From contig JAHYJP010000011.1 of NCBI GenBank assembly GCA_019429055.1, forward strand, positions 1-43,913: DNA of 43,913 bases, given 5' to 3'. A program made the position numbers and the translations under genes. The notes below the pieces were generated by a model. It was not told the origin of the DNA. It made no database searches and saw only the letters and a program-made list of their open reading frames with translations. This document shows, piece after piece, positions 26,523 to 36,012 of the stretch (positions within the stretch are counted from its first letter, which is position 1; every line of letters begins with the position of its first letter). The DNA is from Bacteroidales bacterium (lineage in GTDB: Bacteria; Bacteroidota; Bacteroidia; Bacteroidales; UBA7960).

Positions 26523-28460
26523 ATGAAAAAGAATCTTACTTTAATCTTTTCTTTCCTTTTACTGGGCTTTTTAAATGTTAACGCACAGCATCATCACGGT
26601 GAATGGGCAAGGCATTTCGATGGAAATGGAACATCAGCTTTTAATAATATTGCATTTGATGGACAGGATATTATTGCTATTGGTCATTATATTGGTTTGG
26701 AGATTGAATACGAAGATCTTGATTTACCAATGGAAATTGGTGGTCAAACATTGATTATTAAGATGGACACCCAGGGAAATCACATCTGGCATTCTACCAT
26801 TGTGGGTGATGGATTTGATGTTGTTTACGATTTTGATATCGATTCAGAAAACAATATAGTGGTTGCTGGATCCATAACTACTAGTATGCCTTTAAAAATT
26901 AATGGTGAGGTTGTATATACTCCTCCTTTTGCCTGGACCTCCCGTGCATTGGTTGCCAAGTTTGACGGTTTAGATGGCAGTCTGATTTGGGTAAGGATCA
27001 TTGAGCCCACAGAACAGTATACTGATGTTAATGCTACAAGGATGACTGTTGATGATAACGATAACATCTATATCGGTGGTTACCACAGCATTGAATTTGA
27101 ATTCCAGGACATAGAATTTGATTATGAAGAAAGCTTTTATTCATTGCGTTTATTTGCACTGAAACTCGACAATGACGGTGATGCAGTATGGGGAAAATCT
27201 TTTCCGTATTCAACAACTGCCAGCGGTGGTGGTTTTGTAACCCCAAGAACGATGGCTTATGTGGATGATCATATTTACTTCGGGTTTGAATACAGTAAGC
27301 CACTTGTGATGGACGAAATCACTTTGCCTTATAGCGGTCAGTATTATTGGCTTGCGCTAGCCAAGATTGATGTATCAAATGGGGATGTAATTGATGTAAA
27401 AGCCTTTGGCAGTGAAGGAGGACAAGGGCTTAGCCGAATGAAGGTTGATAATGCGGGCGAAATTGTGCTGGGCGGTTGGTTCTCACATGAAACAGGTTTA
27501 ACTATTGGTGATATTACTCTTGAAGGTTATGGTATCGAGGATGGATTTGTTGCGAAGTTCAATACCGATCTCGATGTAATCTGGGCAAAGGATATGGGAA
27601 CAGAATCCATTAGCCGCGCATTTAATATCAAAATTGCTGAGGATGACCGCATATTTATTGGTGGTGGATTCCATGCCGAAACATACCTTATGTTTGATGG
27701 CGAGCCGGTTATTGAGCCCGATGATTCAAACAGCCTGGGCATGTTTGAGGTGGTAATTGATAAAAATGCCAACTTCTTAAAAGCTTTTGCATTACACGCC
27801 AATAATGAAATGGGAATGGTTGAATATCGCGATGGTATTTTATTGCCAGGAGATATAGTTTATGCTGCGGGAGCAACCCTTGACAGTGTTGCATTGACAA
27901 GAACTTTAACTGTTTGGTCTGATCATAACCAGGGCTTTATTATGGAATGGGATCTGTTTAATGATGAGGAAATCCAGTTATATCAGGTTACTTTCATCGT
28001 TGAAGATCAGGAAGGAAATGTACTGGAAAATGCTGTAATCACTTTCCATGGAACTGCCTATGAAGAGGGTGCCTATACATTTATTGACCTGGAGCCCGGT
28101 GTTTATGAATACGCTGTATCTCATCAGGGCTATTTTCCGGAAAGCGGGCAAGTAGAAATTGATGATGAAGATATTGTGCATACGGTTGTTATGACAGTGG
28201 ATAATACATCCGTAAACGACTTTGCAGGTAATTCACTCCAGGTATTTCCCAATCCTGCATCAACCCATTTGAATATCAGAACATCTGAAATGGTTACAGA
28301 AATTGTTTTGATGGATGTTAGAGGAACCATTGTAAAAAGAATCGAAAATATTACAAATTCCGTTGTAATTGATCTTTCAGGATTTGCCTCCGGAATGTAT
28401 CTTATCAGGATAACCGGAAATGATATTAATGAAACCCGAAAGTTGCAAATAACTAATTAA
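26523..28460 (+). CDS. T9SS-secreted propeller-like protein with type A sorting domain
   Basis: This 645-residue secreted protein has a signal peptide (to about residue 21, ...NVNAQ). Residues 30-470 contain repeated blades of the SBBP/beta-propeller kind, with recurring pieces such as DxDNNIYIGG, VAGSI, LVAKFDGLDG and VDNAGEIVLGG. Residues about 480-560 form a CarboxypepD_reg-like beta domain (VEDQEGNVLENAVITFHG). The C-terminal 75 residues are a Por/T9SS type A sorting domain (LQVFPNPASTHLNIR ... GMYLIRITG). It would be exported by Sec, then by T9SS, and anchored or released at the surface. Ligand unknown. It ends at its own terminator and is probably monocistronic. Confidence 0.85.
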   Translation: MKKNLTLIFSFLLLGFLNVNAQHHHGEWARHFDGNGTSAFNNIAFDGQDIIAIGHYIGLEIEYEDLDLPMEIGGQTLIIKMDTQGNHIWHSTIVGDGFDVVYDFDIDSENNIVVAGSITTSMPLKINGEVVYTPPFAWTSRALVAKFDGLDGSLIWVRIIEPTEQYTDVNATRMTVDDNDNIYIGGYHSIEFEFQDIEFDYEESFYSLRLFALKLDNDGDAVWGKSFPYSTTASGGGFVTPRTMAYVDDHIYFGFEYSKPLVMDEITLPYSGQYYWLALAKIDVSNGDVIDVKAFGSEGGQGLSRMKVDNAGEIVLGGWFSHETGLTIGDITLEGYGIEDGFVAKFNTDLDVIWAKDMGTESISRAFNIKIAEDDRIFIGGGFHAETYLMFDGEPVIEPDDSNSLGMFEVVIDKNANFLKAFALHANNEMGMVEYRDGILLPGDIVYAAGATLDSVALTRTLTVWSDHNQGFIMEWDLFNDEEIQLYQVTFIVEDQEGNVLENAVITFHGTAYEEGAYTFIDLEPGVYEYAVSHQGYFPESGQVEIDDEDIVHTVVMTVDNTSVNDFAGNSLQVFPNPASTHLNIRTSEMVTEIVLMDVRGTIVKRIENITNSVVIDLSGFASGMYLIRITGNDINETRKLQITN

Positions 28461-28487
28461 AGGTTCTGTTTGAGTAAGTTTAACTAT

Positions 28488-28524
28488 TGAAGACTGCCCC
28501 GGGAATACCGGGGCAGTCTTTATA
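28488..28524 (+). terminator. Intrinsic terminator
   Basis: AAGACTGCCCCGG pairs with CCGGGGCAGTCTT across a 5-base loop just after the T9SS protein. The 3' T run is short (TTTATA). Confidence 0.8.
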
Positions 28525-28705
28525 GAATCTGGGGTTAATGTATTAAATTTTAATGTGATAGTATGATTTGATTTCATTGATTTATCCCTTGGTTCATTTT
28601 TTAGTAAATTTACCGTGTGGTAGAACATGAATGATTGTTTTGCATCATTTTCGGCTTTGTTAACCTTTCATGATGCATATTTAAAGGAAGTATAATAGCT
28701 TTTTC

Positions 28706-30481
28706 ATGAGATTCAGTTTTTTTAAAATCATACTTTTTCTTTCATATTTCATGTTTTTGTCCGGTGCAATCTCTGGTCAGGAACTGGACAATAATCAGCA
28801 ATTAAAAAATCAGATCGGGAAACTGCAGACAGATAATGATGTTATAGGGGTTAACCGTATCCTGAACAGAAATACTTCTCTTGATCCTGAATATGTGCTT
28901 TTGGTTATCACCAAAAATCTGCAGATTGCCAACCAGATTTCGGATCATGAAGCACTTGCCGATACCTATCTTACTAAGGGAAATTTCTGGTTTTTCCAGG
29001 GAAACAGGGTAAAAGCCTTTGACAATTATTTTCAGTGTGAAATCATTAGCAGGAACAACCGGCTTGCCAGGTTAACGGGACTGGCTATTATGAACAGATC
29101 TCACCTTGTAGAAGATAGCTCAGAAAAAATTGACATGCTCAAAGAGGCAATGGTTTTTTTCGAACAAGTGGGAGATATTGTTAATTTGTCAAAAGCCCAT
29201 TTGAACACGGGAAATGCATACTCATCATTTGTTCTTGGTGATACAAGTTCTCAGCCTGAGTTGCTGGAATCAGAAGCAATCAAGGATACTAAATCACACG
29301 AAGTAGAGTTTTACAAAGAAACAGCCTTTTATCATTATAATATTGCAAAGGAACTTAATGATTCCATAGGGCATAACGAAGTTTATGCATCGTTGAATAT
29401 CAGGTTTGGTCAGTGGAGTAAATATGAAAGAAATTTTGGTCAGGCTGAAGTATATTTTAAAAATGCCCATGAATATTTCGGTAAGGCAGGGTTGCTGAAA
29501 GGCCAGATTTATGCAAATCTGCAACTGGCTTCCATAAAAATAGAAAAAGCCAGGTATAGAGAAGCGCTTGATCTGCTGGAGTTGGCAGAAAACATTTCCC
29601 TAAGCTACAGTTATAATGATTACCTGGTTTATGTTTACAATTATTTTGTTTTAGTTTATGAACGCCAGGGTTTGTTTGAAAAAGCACTTGAATATAAGCG
29701 TAAATACACATCCAGCCTTGTTAATTATAACGAACTTATCAGCAAAGATAAAATACATGCTTTAAATCTGGAATATACTCTTCTTGAACAGAACAGGATC
29801 ATATCAGAGTATGACCAGCAAAAAAAGGTAAACCGACTGATCATTTTTCTGACATCTTTTCTGGCTGTTTTTGTCTCACTTACCGGATACCTGGCAGTTA
29901 TGAATAAAAGAAGGAAAATCCATGCCATGGAGAAAAGTGTGGAAAAAACCAGAAAGATCAATGAGATGCAACGTACGTTGATGGAAACCCGTATGAAAAA
30001 TCAACAGTTGCAAAAAGAACTTCTTGAGGAAAAGGTGAAAATAAGATCAGAAAGTCTTGTTTTGTTTGCAAATCAGATGCAAAAACTCGAGAATTTTCTC
30101 CAAACCATTAGCAAAGGCATAAAGTCTCTCTCAGGAAGTGCGGAAAGTGAAAAATTTATTGAAAAAGTAAACTTCTTGAAGCTTCCTCTTACCCAAATTA
30201 TTCATGAACAAAAGAACCTCAAGGAGATCAGCTTGTTATCAGAACAGGCCAATCAGGATTTTTTCTTTTATATTGAAAAGAATTTTGATTCGATAACCAA
30301 AGATGACAAAAAGTTGCTGTCATTTTTGATTCTTGACATGAGTTCTAAGGAAATAGGGGAGTATCTTAATATTTCAACTGAGAGTGTTCACAAGAAACGC
30401 TACAGACTTCGCAAAAAGCTTAACATTCCCAATAACCAATCTTTTTTGGAGTTTTATAAAAACTCACTTATTGTTGCATGA
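28706..30481 (+). CDS. TPR-transmembrane-LuxR-type HTH regulator
   Basis: This 591-residue protein has a signal peptide (about 1-25), a periplasmic helical region with several degenerate TPR units (about 65-350, for example the QIYANLQLASIKIEKARYREALDLLELAE block), one TM (about 374-396, ending YLAVMNKRRK), a coiled coil (about 400-460) and a C-terminal LuxR/GerE-like helix-turn-helix (LDMSSKEIGEYLNISTESVH plus KKRYRLRKKL). This one-piece membrane regulator architecture is common in Bacteroidota. It would sense in the periplasm and bind DNA from the membrane. Its targets are unknown. The upstream neighbour, a T9SS cargo on the same strand, is separated by a terminator, so a link is only positional. 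Confidence 0.85.
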   Translation: MRFSFFKIILFLSYFMFLSGAISGQELDNNQQLKNQIGKLQTDNDVIGVNRILNRNTSLDPEYVLLVITKNLQIANQISDHEALADTYLTKGNFWFFQGNRVKAFDNYFQCEIISRNNRLARLTGLAIMNRSHLVEDSSEKIDMLKEAMVFFEQVGDIVNLSKAHLNTGNAYSSFVLGDTSSQPELLESEAIKDTKSHEVEFYKETAFYHYNIAKELNDSIGHNEVYASLNIRFGQWSKYERNFGQAEVYFKNAHEYFGKAGLLKGQIYANLQLASIKIEKARYREALDLLELAENISLSYSYNDYLVYVYNYFVLVYERQGLFEKALEYKRKYTSSLVNYNELISKDKIHALNLEYTLLEQNRIISEYDQQKKVNRLIIFLTSFLAVFVSLTGYLAVMNKRRKIHAMEKSVEKTRKINEMQRTLMETRMKNQQLQKELLEEKVKIRSESLVLFANQMQKLENFLQTISKGIKSLSGSAESEKFIEKVNFLKLPLTQIIHEQKNLKEISLLSEQANQDFFFYIEKNFDSITKDDKKLLSFLILDMSSKEIGEYLNISTESVHKKRYRLRKKLNIPNNQSFLEFYKNSLIVA

Positions 30482-30697
30482 CCTGTATTTCTTTTCAAAT
30501 CTTTCTCAAATTTTTCAAACAATACATGAAATTGAATGTTACTGCCATGTAATCATAAGATTTTGAATTAAATATAATACAGGCATACATCTTTAAATAT
30601 CAGCGCATTATAAAAGTATTATGCCAATCAAAAGAACTTTGTTATAAAACCCTTTAAAAAACAGCTTAAAACAACTATTTGGCTCGTATGTTTTTTC

Positions 30698-30727
30698 TTG
30701 GTTATTGTATAAAAAAAATTACTTTTG
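30698..30727 (+). promoter_or_regulatory. Complete Bacteroidota sigma-ABfr promoter
   Basis: TTG at 30698-30700, 19 bases, then TACTTTTG at 30720-30727. Both elements and the spacing match the -33/-7 consensus. It lies 25 bases before the DUF2795 start. Confidence 0.8.
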
Positions 30728-30751
30728 CAAAAAATATAAACACTACATAAT

Positions 30752-30973
30752 ATGTATTGGACTCTCGAACTGGCATCCAAACTGGAAGATGCTCCCTGGC
30801 CCGCAACCAAGGAGGAGCTTATAGATTATGCTCTGCGGTCAGGGGCACCCATGGAAGTTATTGAAAATCTTCAGGAAATTGAAGACGAGGGCGATGTATA
30901 CGACAGTATTGAAGACATCTGGCCCGATTACCCCACCAAGGATGATTTCTTTTTCCATGAAGATGAATATTAA
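30752..30973 (+). CDS. DUF2795 domain protein
   Basis: This 73-residue acidic soluble protein has the core LASKLEDAPWPATKEELIDYALRSGAPMEVIENL, the DUF2795 pattern of a short wHTH-like fold. The final 25 residues (EDIWPDYPTKDDFFFHEDE) are very acidic and aromatic. The family is widespread and uncharacterised. It has its own complete promoter and its own terminator, so it is a stand-alone unit upstream of secA. High conservation and strong signals suggest abundant expression. Confidence 0.75.
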   Translation: MYWTLELASKLEDAPWPATKEELIDYALRSGAPMEVIENLQEIEDEGDVYDSIEDIWPDYPTKDDFFFHEDEY

Positions 30974-30985
30974 CACAAAATCTTA

Positions 30986-31012
30986 TGGAGCCGGCAAACG
31001 CCGGCTTTTTTA
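30986..31012 (+). terminator. Intrinsic terminator after DUF2795 gene
   Basis: AGCCGGC pairs with GCCGGCT across an AAAC loop and runs straight into seven T's. It separates the DUF2795 gene from the secA promoter 50 bases on. Confidence 0.92.
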
Positions 31013-31063
31013 ATCCCCTTACAAATATCTAAAAGCAGTATTTATTTTTTTGCAGAATTGGAC

Positions 31064-31071
31064 TAACTTTG
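31064..31071 (+). promoter_or_regulatory. -7 box for secA
   Basis: TAACTTTG matches TAnnTTTG exactly, 60 bases before the ATG at 31132. It overlaps the TTG the ORF track used as start (31069), which rules that start out. No clear TTG at -33. Confidence 0.6.
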
Positions 31072-31131
31072 CCTTTCGCTTCTGGTGTAAGAGAAGGAAA
31101 ATTCGGAAAATTATTAAAATCATTATATATT

Positions 31132-34100
31132 ATGCTTAGCATTTTTAAGAAACTTTTTGGAGATAAAGCTACACGCGACCTAAAAGAGGTTATGCCTCTG
31201 GTGAAGCAGATTCAGGATGTTTATGAAAGCATCAAACAATTGAGTAACGATGAGTTGCGCATGAAAACCATTGAGTTTCGTGAGAAAATTTCAACATATC
31301 TGAAAGAAGAAATTACCCAGATTGAAGATCTGAAAAAACAAGCAGAGGCCTACGATCTTGATATGGATGAAAAAGAGAAGATTTTCAACCGTATCGATGA
31401 ACTGGAAAAGATTCAATACGATAAGACCGAAGACATTTTGCTTCAGATTCTTCCCGAAGCATTTTCTGTTGTAAAAGAAACTGCCCGGCGGTTTAAGGAA
31501 AATGAAATTGTTGAAGTTACTGCAAAAGATTTCGACAGGGAGCTTGCAGCCACACGCCCAAGTATAGAAATTAAAGGTGACAAGGCCTACTACAGAAATA
31601 AATGGATGGCCGGAGGTAATGAAATTACCTGGGATATGGTGCATTATGATGTGCAGCTTATCGGTGGTATCCACCTGCATAAAGGAAAGATTGCCGAGAT
31701 GGCAACAGGTGAAGGTAAAACTCTTGTGGCTACATTACCTGTTTACCTTAATGCCCTTCCGGCAAAGGGAGTTCATGTGGTTACAGTAAACGACTACCTG
31801 GCCAAACGTGACTCAGAATGGATGGGAATGTTGTTTGAGTTTCACGGGCTAAAAGTAGACTGTATTGATAAACACCAGCCTAACTCAGAAGAAAGGCGAA
31901 AAGCTTATCTGGCTGATGTAACTTATGGTACCAATAACGAATTCGGGTTCGATTACCTGCGCGACAACATGGCCCGCAACCCCGAAGAGCTGGTTCAGCG
32001 CAAGCACAACTATGCCATTGTGGATGAGGTCGACTCGGTATTGATCGACGATGCCCGTACACCACTTATCATCTCTGGCCCGACACCACAGGGAGAGAAG
32101 CATGAGTTTCATGAAATGAAACCTAAAGTAGAAAAACTGGTTTCAGCACAAAGGGCACTTGCCACTTCCATGCTCGCCGAAGCCAAAAAACTGTTCTCTG
32201 CCGATGATGGCGATAAGGAAAAAGAAAAGAAAGGTGGAGAGCTTCTTCTACGCTGCCATCGTGGTTTGCCTAAAAACAAGGCACTCATCAAGTTTTTGTC
32301 AGAGCCTGGTATGAAGAGTATCCTGCAAAAAACTGAAAATTTTTACATGCAGGAGCAAAATAAGCACATGCATATTATAGATGACGAACTTTATTTTGTT
32401 ATCGAAGAAAAAAATAATGTAATCGAGTTGACGGATAAAGGTATTGACCTTATAACCGGTGATTCCGATGACCCCGAGTTTTTCATTCTCCCCGATATTG
32501 GAGCTGAAATGGCCGATCTTGAAAAATCCACCCTTGCAGAAAAAGAGAAACTGGAAAGGAAAAATAAATTGCTCAGCGATTTCTCTGCCAAATCGGAAAG
32601 GGTGCATACCATTAACCAGCTTCTTAAAGCCTACAGCTTGTTTGAAAAGGATACAGAGTATGTGATCATGGATAACAAGGTGAAGATCGTTGATGAGCAA
32701 ACCGGCCGTATTATGGAAGGCCGCCGTTACTCCGATGGTTTGCACCAGGCCATTGAAGCCAAGGAAAATGTAAAGATTGAAGCAGCTACCCAAACCTATG
32801 CTACAATTACCCTGCAGAACTATTTCAGAATGTATGGTAAACTGGCAGGTATGACAGGTACCGCCGAAACAGAAGCAGGAGAGCTCTGGAACATTTACAA
32901 ACTCGATGTTGTGGTAATTCCCACAAATAAACCCATAGTCAGAGAAGACCGCGAAGACCTGGTTTATAAAACCAAAAGAGAGAAGTACAACTCGGTTATT
33001 GATGAGATTGGAGCCCTTGTGGCTAACGGCCGTCCGGTTCTGGTAGGTACTACATCCGTTGAGATTTCGGAATTGCTGAGCAAAATGCTTAATCTGCGTA
33101 AGATCAAGCATAATATACTCAACGCGAAGCAGCACCAGCGCGAAGCTCAGGTGGTTGCAGAAGCAGGTAGGCCGGGCGCCGTTACCATTGCTACCAACAT
33201 GGCAGGTAGAGGTACCGACATCAAACTCGGACCCGGCGTAAAAGAAGCAGGTGGATTGGCTATCATCGGTACCGAAAGGCATGAATCGCGCCGTGTTGAC
33301 CGTCAGCTAAGAGGTCGTGCCGGACGTCAGGGCGACCCGGGTTCATCGCAGTTTTTTGTTTCGCTCGAAGATGACCTGATGCGTATTTTCGGTTCGGACC
33401 GAATCAGCCGTATCATGGACCGCTTGGGTCTGCAGGAAGGGGAGGTGATTCAGCATTCCATGATCACCAACTCCATTGAAAGAGCCCAGAAGAAGGTTGA
33501 AGAGAATAACTTCGGTATCAGGAAGAGATTGCTGGAGTACGACGATGTGATGAACGCCCAGCGCGAGGTAATTTATAGAAAACGTCGTAATGCGTTGTTT
33601 GGTGACAGGCTTTCCCTGGATCTTTCCAACATGCTTTTTGATGTTTGTGAGCAAATGATTGTTGATTCTCAGGAAACTTCAGACTATGAAGGGTTCAAAA
33701 TGGAAGTTTATCGAAATCTTGGAATTGAAGTACCCTTCGATGAAACAGGCTTTCTCGATACAAAACCCGCTAAACTGGCAGACAATCTTTTCGATCAGGC
33801 TTCAATGAGATACAGGGAAAAAATCCAGAATGTTGCCCAACTGGCCTATCCTGTCATAAGAGACGTTTATGAAAATGCAGGCGAACGTTACGAAAATATT
33901 GCTATTCCGGTTACCGATGGAATGAAAACCATGAATGTGCTGGCCAATCTGAAAAAATCTTTTGAAACAGAAGGACGTGAAGTAACCCTTTCCATTGAAA
34001 AGGGTATAACGCTTGCCATCATTGATAATGCATGGAAAGAACACCTTCGTGAAATGGATGATCTTAAGCAATCGGTTCAGGGTGCTGCCTACGAACAGAA

Positions 34101-34407
34101 AGACCCCTTGCTGATCTATAAGTTTGAATCTTTTGAATTATTCAAGCGGATGTTGCAGAAAGTTAATAAGGATATTATTTCTTTCCTGCTCAAGGCACAA
34201 CTACCTGTAAAAGATCCATCGCAGGTAAGAGCGGCTGATGCTCCGGGCAGAACCGATATGAGTAAACTCAGCGCCGGCCGGAGCGACCTGCCGGGGAGAG
34301 ATTCACGCGGGAAGGCCGAACCGGTAAGGGTTGAAAAGAAAGTGGGTCGAAATGAGCCCTGCCCTTGCGGAAGCGGTAAAAAGTTTAAGCAATGTCATGG
34401 CAAATAA
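31132..34407 (+). CDS. secA: Preprotein translocase ATPase SecA
   Basis: This 1091-residue motor drives Sec-dependent export through SecYEG. The start is [16 protein letters not shown] at 31132; the ORF-track start at 31069 lies within the -7 box. The motor has Walker A MATGEGKT (about 190-197), Walker [17 protein letters not shown], and helicase motifs in [20 protein letters not shown] and [18 protein letters not shown]. The C-terminus is the zinc-binding SEC-C motif [20 protein letters not shown], which binds SecB or ribosomes. Two additions common in this phylum explain the length versus E. coli (901): a helical charged insert near residues 75-115 and a larger one between the Walker B region and the preprotein cross-linking domain (about 340-440). 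It is monocistronic, with strong terminators on both sides. Confidence 0.97.
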   Translation: MLSIFKKLFGDKATRDLKEVMPLVKQIQDVYESIKQLSNDELRMKTIEFREKISTYLKEEITQIEDLKKQAEAYDLDMDEKEKIFNRIDELEKIQYDKTEDILLQILPEAFSVVKETARRFKENEIVEVTAKDFDRELAATRPSIEIKGDKAYYRNKWMAGGNEITWDMVHYDVQLIGGIHLHKGKIAEMATGEGKTLVATLPVYLNALPAKGVHVVTVNDYLAKRDSEWMGMLFEFHGLKVDCIDKHQPNSEERRKAYLADVTYGTNNEFGFDYLRDNMARNPEELVQRKHNYAIVDEVDSVLIDDARTPLIISGPTPQGEKHEFHEMKPKVEKLVSAQRALATSMLAEAKKLFSADDGDKEKEKKGGELLLRCHRGLPKNKALIKFLSEPGMKSILQKTENFYMQEQNKHMHIIDDELYFVIEEKNNVIELTDKGIDLITGDSDDPEFFILPDIGAEMADLEKSTLAEKEKLERKNKLLSDFSAKSERVHTINQLLKAYSLFEKDTEYVIMDNKVKIVDEQTGRIMEGRRYSDGLHQAIEAKENVKIEAATQTYATITLQNYFRMYGKLAGMTGTAETEAGELWNIYKLDVVVIPTNKPIVREDREDLVYKTKREKYNSVIDEIGALVANGRPVLVGTTSVEISELLSKMLNLRKIKHNILNAKQHQREAQVVAEAGRPGAVTIATNMAGRGTDIKLGPGVKEAGGLAIIGTERHESRRVDRQLRGRAGRQGDPGSSQFFVSLEDDLMRIFGSDRISRIMDRLGLQEGEVIQHSMITNSIERAQKKVEENNFGIRKRLLEYDDVMNAQREVIYRKRRNALFGDRLSLDLSNMLFDVCEQMIVDSQETSDYEGFKMEVYRNLGIEVPFDETGFLDTKPAKLADNLFDQASMRYREKIQNVAQLAYPVIRDVYENAGERYENIAIPVTDGMKTMNVLANLKKSFETEGREVTLSIEKGITLAIIDNAWKEHLREMDDLKQSVQGAAYEQKDPLLIYKFESFELFKRMLQKVNKDIISFLLKAQLPVKDPSQVRAADAPGRTDMSKLSAGRSDLPGRDSRGKAEPVRVEKKVGRNEPCPCGSGKKFKQCHGK

Positions 34408-34420
34408 TTTTTTAATAGTA

Positions 34421-34469
34421 TAAAAGAAAAGGGGGTATTCAGTTCATTTGAATACCCCCTTTTCTTTTA
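34421..34469. terminator. Very long intrinsic terminator, bidirectional
   Basis: A perfect 20-bp stem: 34421-34440 (ends GGGGGTATTC) with 34450-34469 (begins GAATACCCCC). The A-rich and T-rich outer halves act as tails in either direction. It lies between convergent secA and the unknown membrane gene. Confidence 0.93.
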
Positions 34470-34481
34470 TATCTCCAGGCT

Positions 34482-35291
34482 TCAGGGCAAAGTCTCCTGA
34501 GTCCAGTCAATTTCCGATCCCAGCAAAGAATGGGGTATCAGAAATACAATAAGTGTAACAATAGCAGCAGCCAGCACCCATCCTCTGTGATGTCTGTTTT
34601 TATAAACTTTTACAAGTGCATAAGCCCAGAAAAGAAATGCAATGGCTGTTTTATTATCCGTAAGATCAGTTCCGAAAGGCCATCCTGTCCACCATGCACC
34701 GAATGCATATTTTTGCATGATGGGGCCAAATATTAGTCCTCCAACGATAAGAGTGATCAGGGTCCAGAGTGTAAGAGAAAATGTTTTCTCTTTTAAAATG
34801 GCAGCTATTCCAGCACGTGTGCTCAAAAGCATAGCGATAAAAATAATAATGATATGCGGAATAAATGCCCAGGCAGGCACATCTCCCCTGAATCGGATTG
34901 TGATAGGATTCTCAGTAATTTTAACCCTTTCCTCATCTCCTTGAAAAGTGATCTGATACATTACTTTTCCGGCAGGGGGTTGTTGCGGGATATAAGCAAT
35001 CAGATAGTCTCCTTCTCTGATCATTTCCTCTTTTGTCCATTCATCATTACTGGGTGTACGCTTGTAAATATAACTTCCGGTAATGTCTTCGTTTTCAACC
35101 AATATCCGTATGGGTGCATCCGTAGGACGTGGAAATGAACGAATCAGCCGGTAGCTTATGTCTTCATTTTCGATGCTTACGTTGCCTCTAACGGGGTGGG
35201 TAGGTCCGGTCATGCGCTGGTAAATCACTGTTGCAAGGGTTATAATTAAAGCTAAAACCCATATTGATAATGATTTCAGAGTTCTTTTCAT
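34482..35291 (-). CDS. Conserved membrane protein of unknown function
   Basis: This 269-residue protein has an N-terminal TM (about 8-25), a periplasmic beta-rich domain of about 110 residues (RLIRSFPRPTDAPIRILVEN onward, with YQITFQGDEERVKI), then four TM helices (about 142-160, 172-192, 213-230, 238-254). A striking aromatic motif, YAFGAWWTGWPFGTDLTDNKT, lies between the second and third of these. I do not recognise a family, though the Trp-rich loop looks strongly conserved in character. The YgjV-GNAT gene starts just upstream (16-base gap), so the two are probably cotranscribed. Confidence 0.6.
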   Translation of the reverse strand: MKRTLKSLSIWVLALIITLATVIYQRMTGPTHPVRGNVSIENEDISYRLIRSFPRPTDAPIRILVENEDITGSYIYKRTPSNDEWTKEEMIREGDYLIAYIPQQPPAGKVMYQITFQGDEERVKITENPITIRFRGDVPAWAFIPHIIIIFIAMLLSTRAGIAAILKEKTFSLTLWTLITLIVGGLIFGPIMQKYAFGAWWTGWPFGTDLTDNKTAIAFLFWAYALVKVYKNRHHRGWVLAAAIVTLIVFLIPHSLLGSEIDWTQETLP

Positions 35292-35307
35292 GTTTTTTCT
35301 TCTTTAA

Positions 35308-35976
35308 TTATTTCTGATCCTGAAGTAGTTTTATCATTGTAACTTTTCCATCTGTACCTGGTTGCTCAGTAAATCCCATCTTCTTCAAATAGTGATGGTG
35401 TTTCTTGTTTTTTCCTTCGGTAATAAGTTTTTTAATTCCCATTTCCAGAAAATGTTCCAGATTTTGCCTGTAAACATAGTCACCTGTTTTAAAATCGCGG
35501 TATTCGGGTATGGCAAAATCAATTTCTATAAACATTTCATCATCATTGACCTTTCTTCCTATAAAAAGCCCGGCAACATTGGCATTTCTGATGATGAGAA
35601 TGCATAGAAGGTTTTCATTTTCGTACAAATGGTTTTTGAAATTGTTGCAAAATCCGGGAAAGAATTTATTTATATCCTTTGAATAGAAGTCAAGGAAATA
35701 TTGCAGATACCTGTTTTCTTTTCTGATGTGCAGAATTTTGAAATAGTCTTTTGCTGAGTAAATTCTGGTAAGATAAAAGATATTTATGAGTGTGATAAAG
35801 AGATTCAGAAATGCTACCGGCATTGACCCAATAATGAAACCGTAGGTTGAAAAGATTGATGCTCCCATGAGGTTAAGCCATCTCAGCCTGATGATGGAGC
35901 TCATGGTAAGTGAAATTGCTATTATAACAGAACCCACATAACCGATCCACTCTATTAAATTGATATTTTCGAACAT
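35308..35976 (-). CDS. YgjV-like membrane domain fused to GNAT-like domain
   Basis: This 222-residue protein has three short membrane helices in the first 70 residues (WIGYVGSVIIAISLTMSSIIRLRWLN, then GASIFSTYGFIIG and AFLNLFITLINIFYL), the pattern of YgjV/inner-membrane repeat proteins. It continues with about 145 soluble residues that resemble a GNAT acetyltransferase fold: strand pairs LLCILIIRNANVAGLFIGRK and FIEIDFAIPEYRDFKTGDYV, then a helix ending YLKKMGFTEQ, the usual GNAT C-terminal 'LxxxGF' strand. The acetyl-CoA loop (Q/RxxGxG/A) is weak. The start is ATG at 35976; an operon with the downstream membrane gene is likely. The GNAT reading is moderate. Confidence 0.6.
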   Translation of the reverse strand: MFENINLIEWIGYVGSVIIAISLTMSSIIRLRWLNLMGASIFSTYGFIIGSMPVAFLNLFITLINIFYLTRIYSAKDYFKILHIRKENRYLQYFLDFYSKDINKFFPGFCNNFKNHLYENENLLCILIIRNANVAGLFIGRKVNDDEMFIEIDFAIPEYRDFKTGDYVYRQNLEHFLEMGIKKLITEGKNKKHHHYLKKMGFTEQPGTDGKVTMIKLLQDQK

Positions 35977-36012
35977 AGATGTAATTTTATTTCAATCAGC
36001 TAATTACGTCTG

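Noticed and set aside
31069-31131. Upstream TTG start for SecA in the ORF track
   Set aside because: It overlaps the TAACTTTG -7 box, so it would not be transcribed. [10 protein letters not shown] at 31132 is the family start.
32299-33282. 327-residue ORF antisense to secA
   Set aside because: It is a shadow of a long conserved gene; the Cys/Phe/His-rich translation is typical of a reverse frame.
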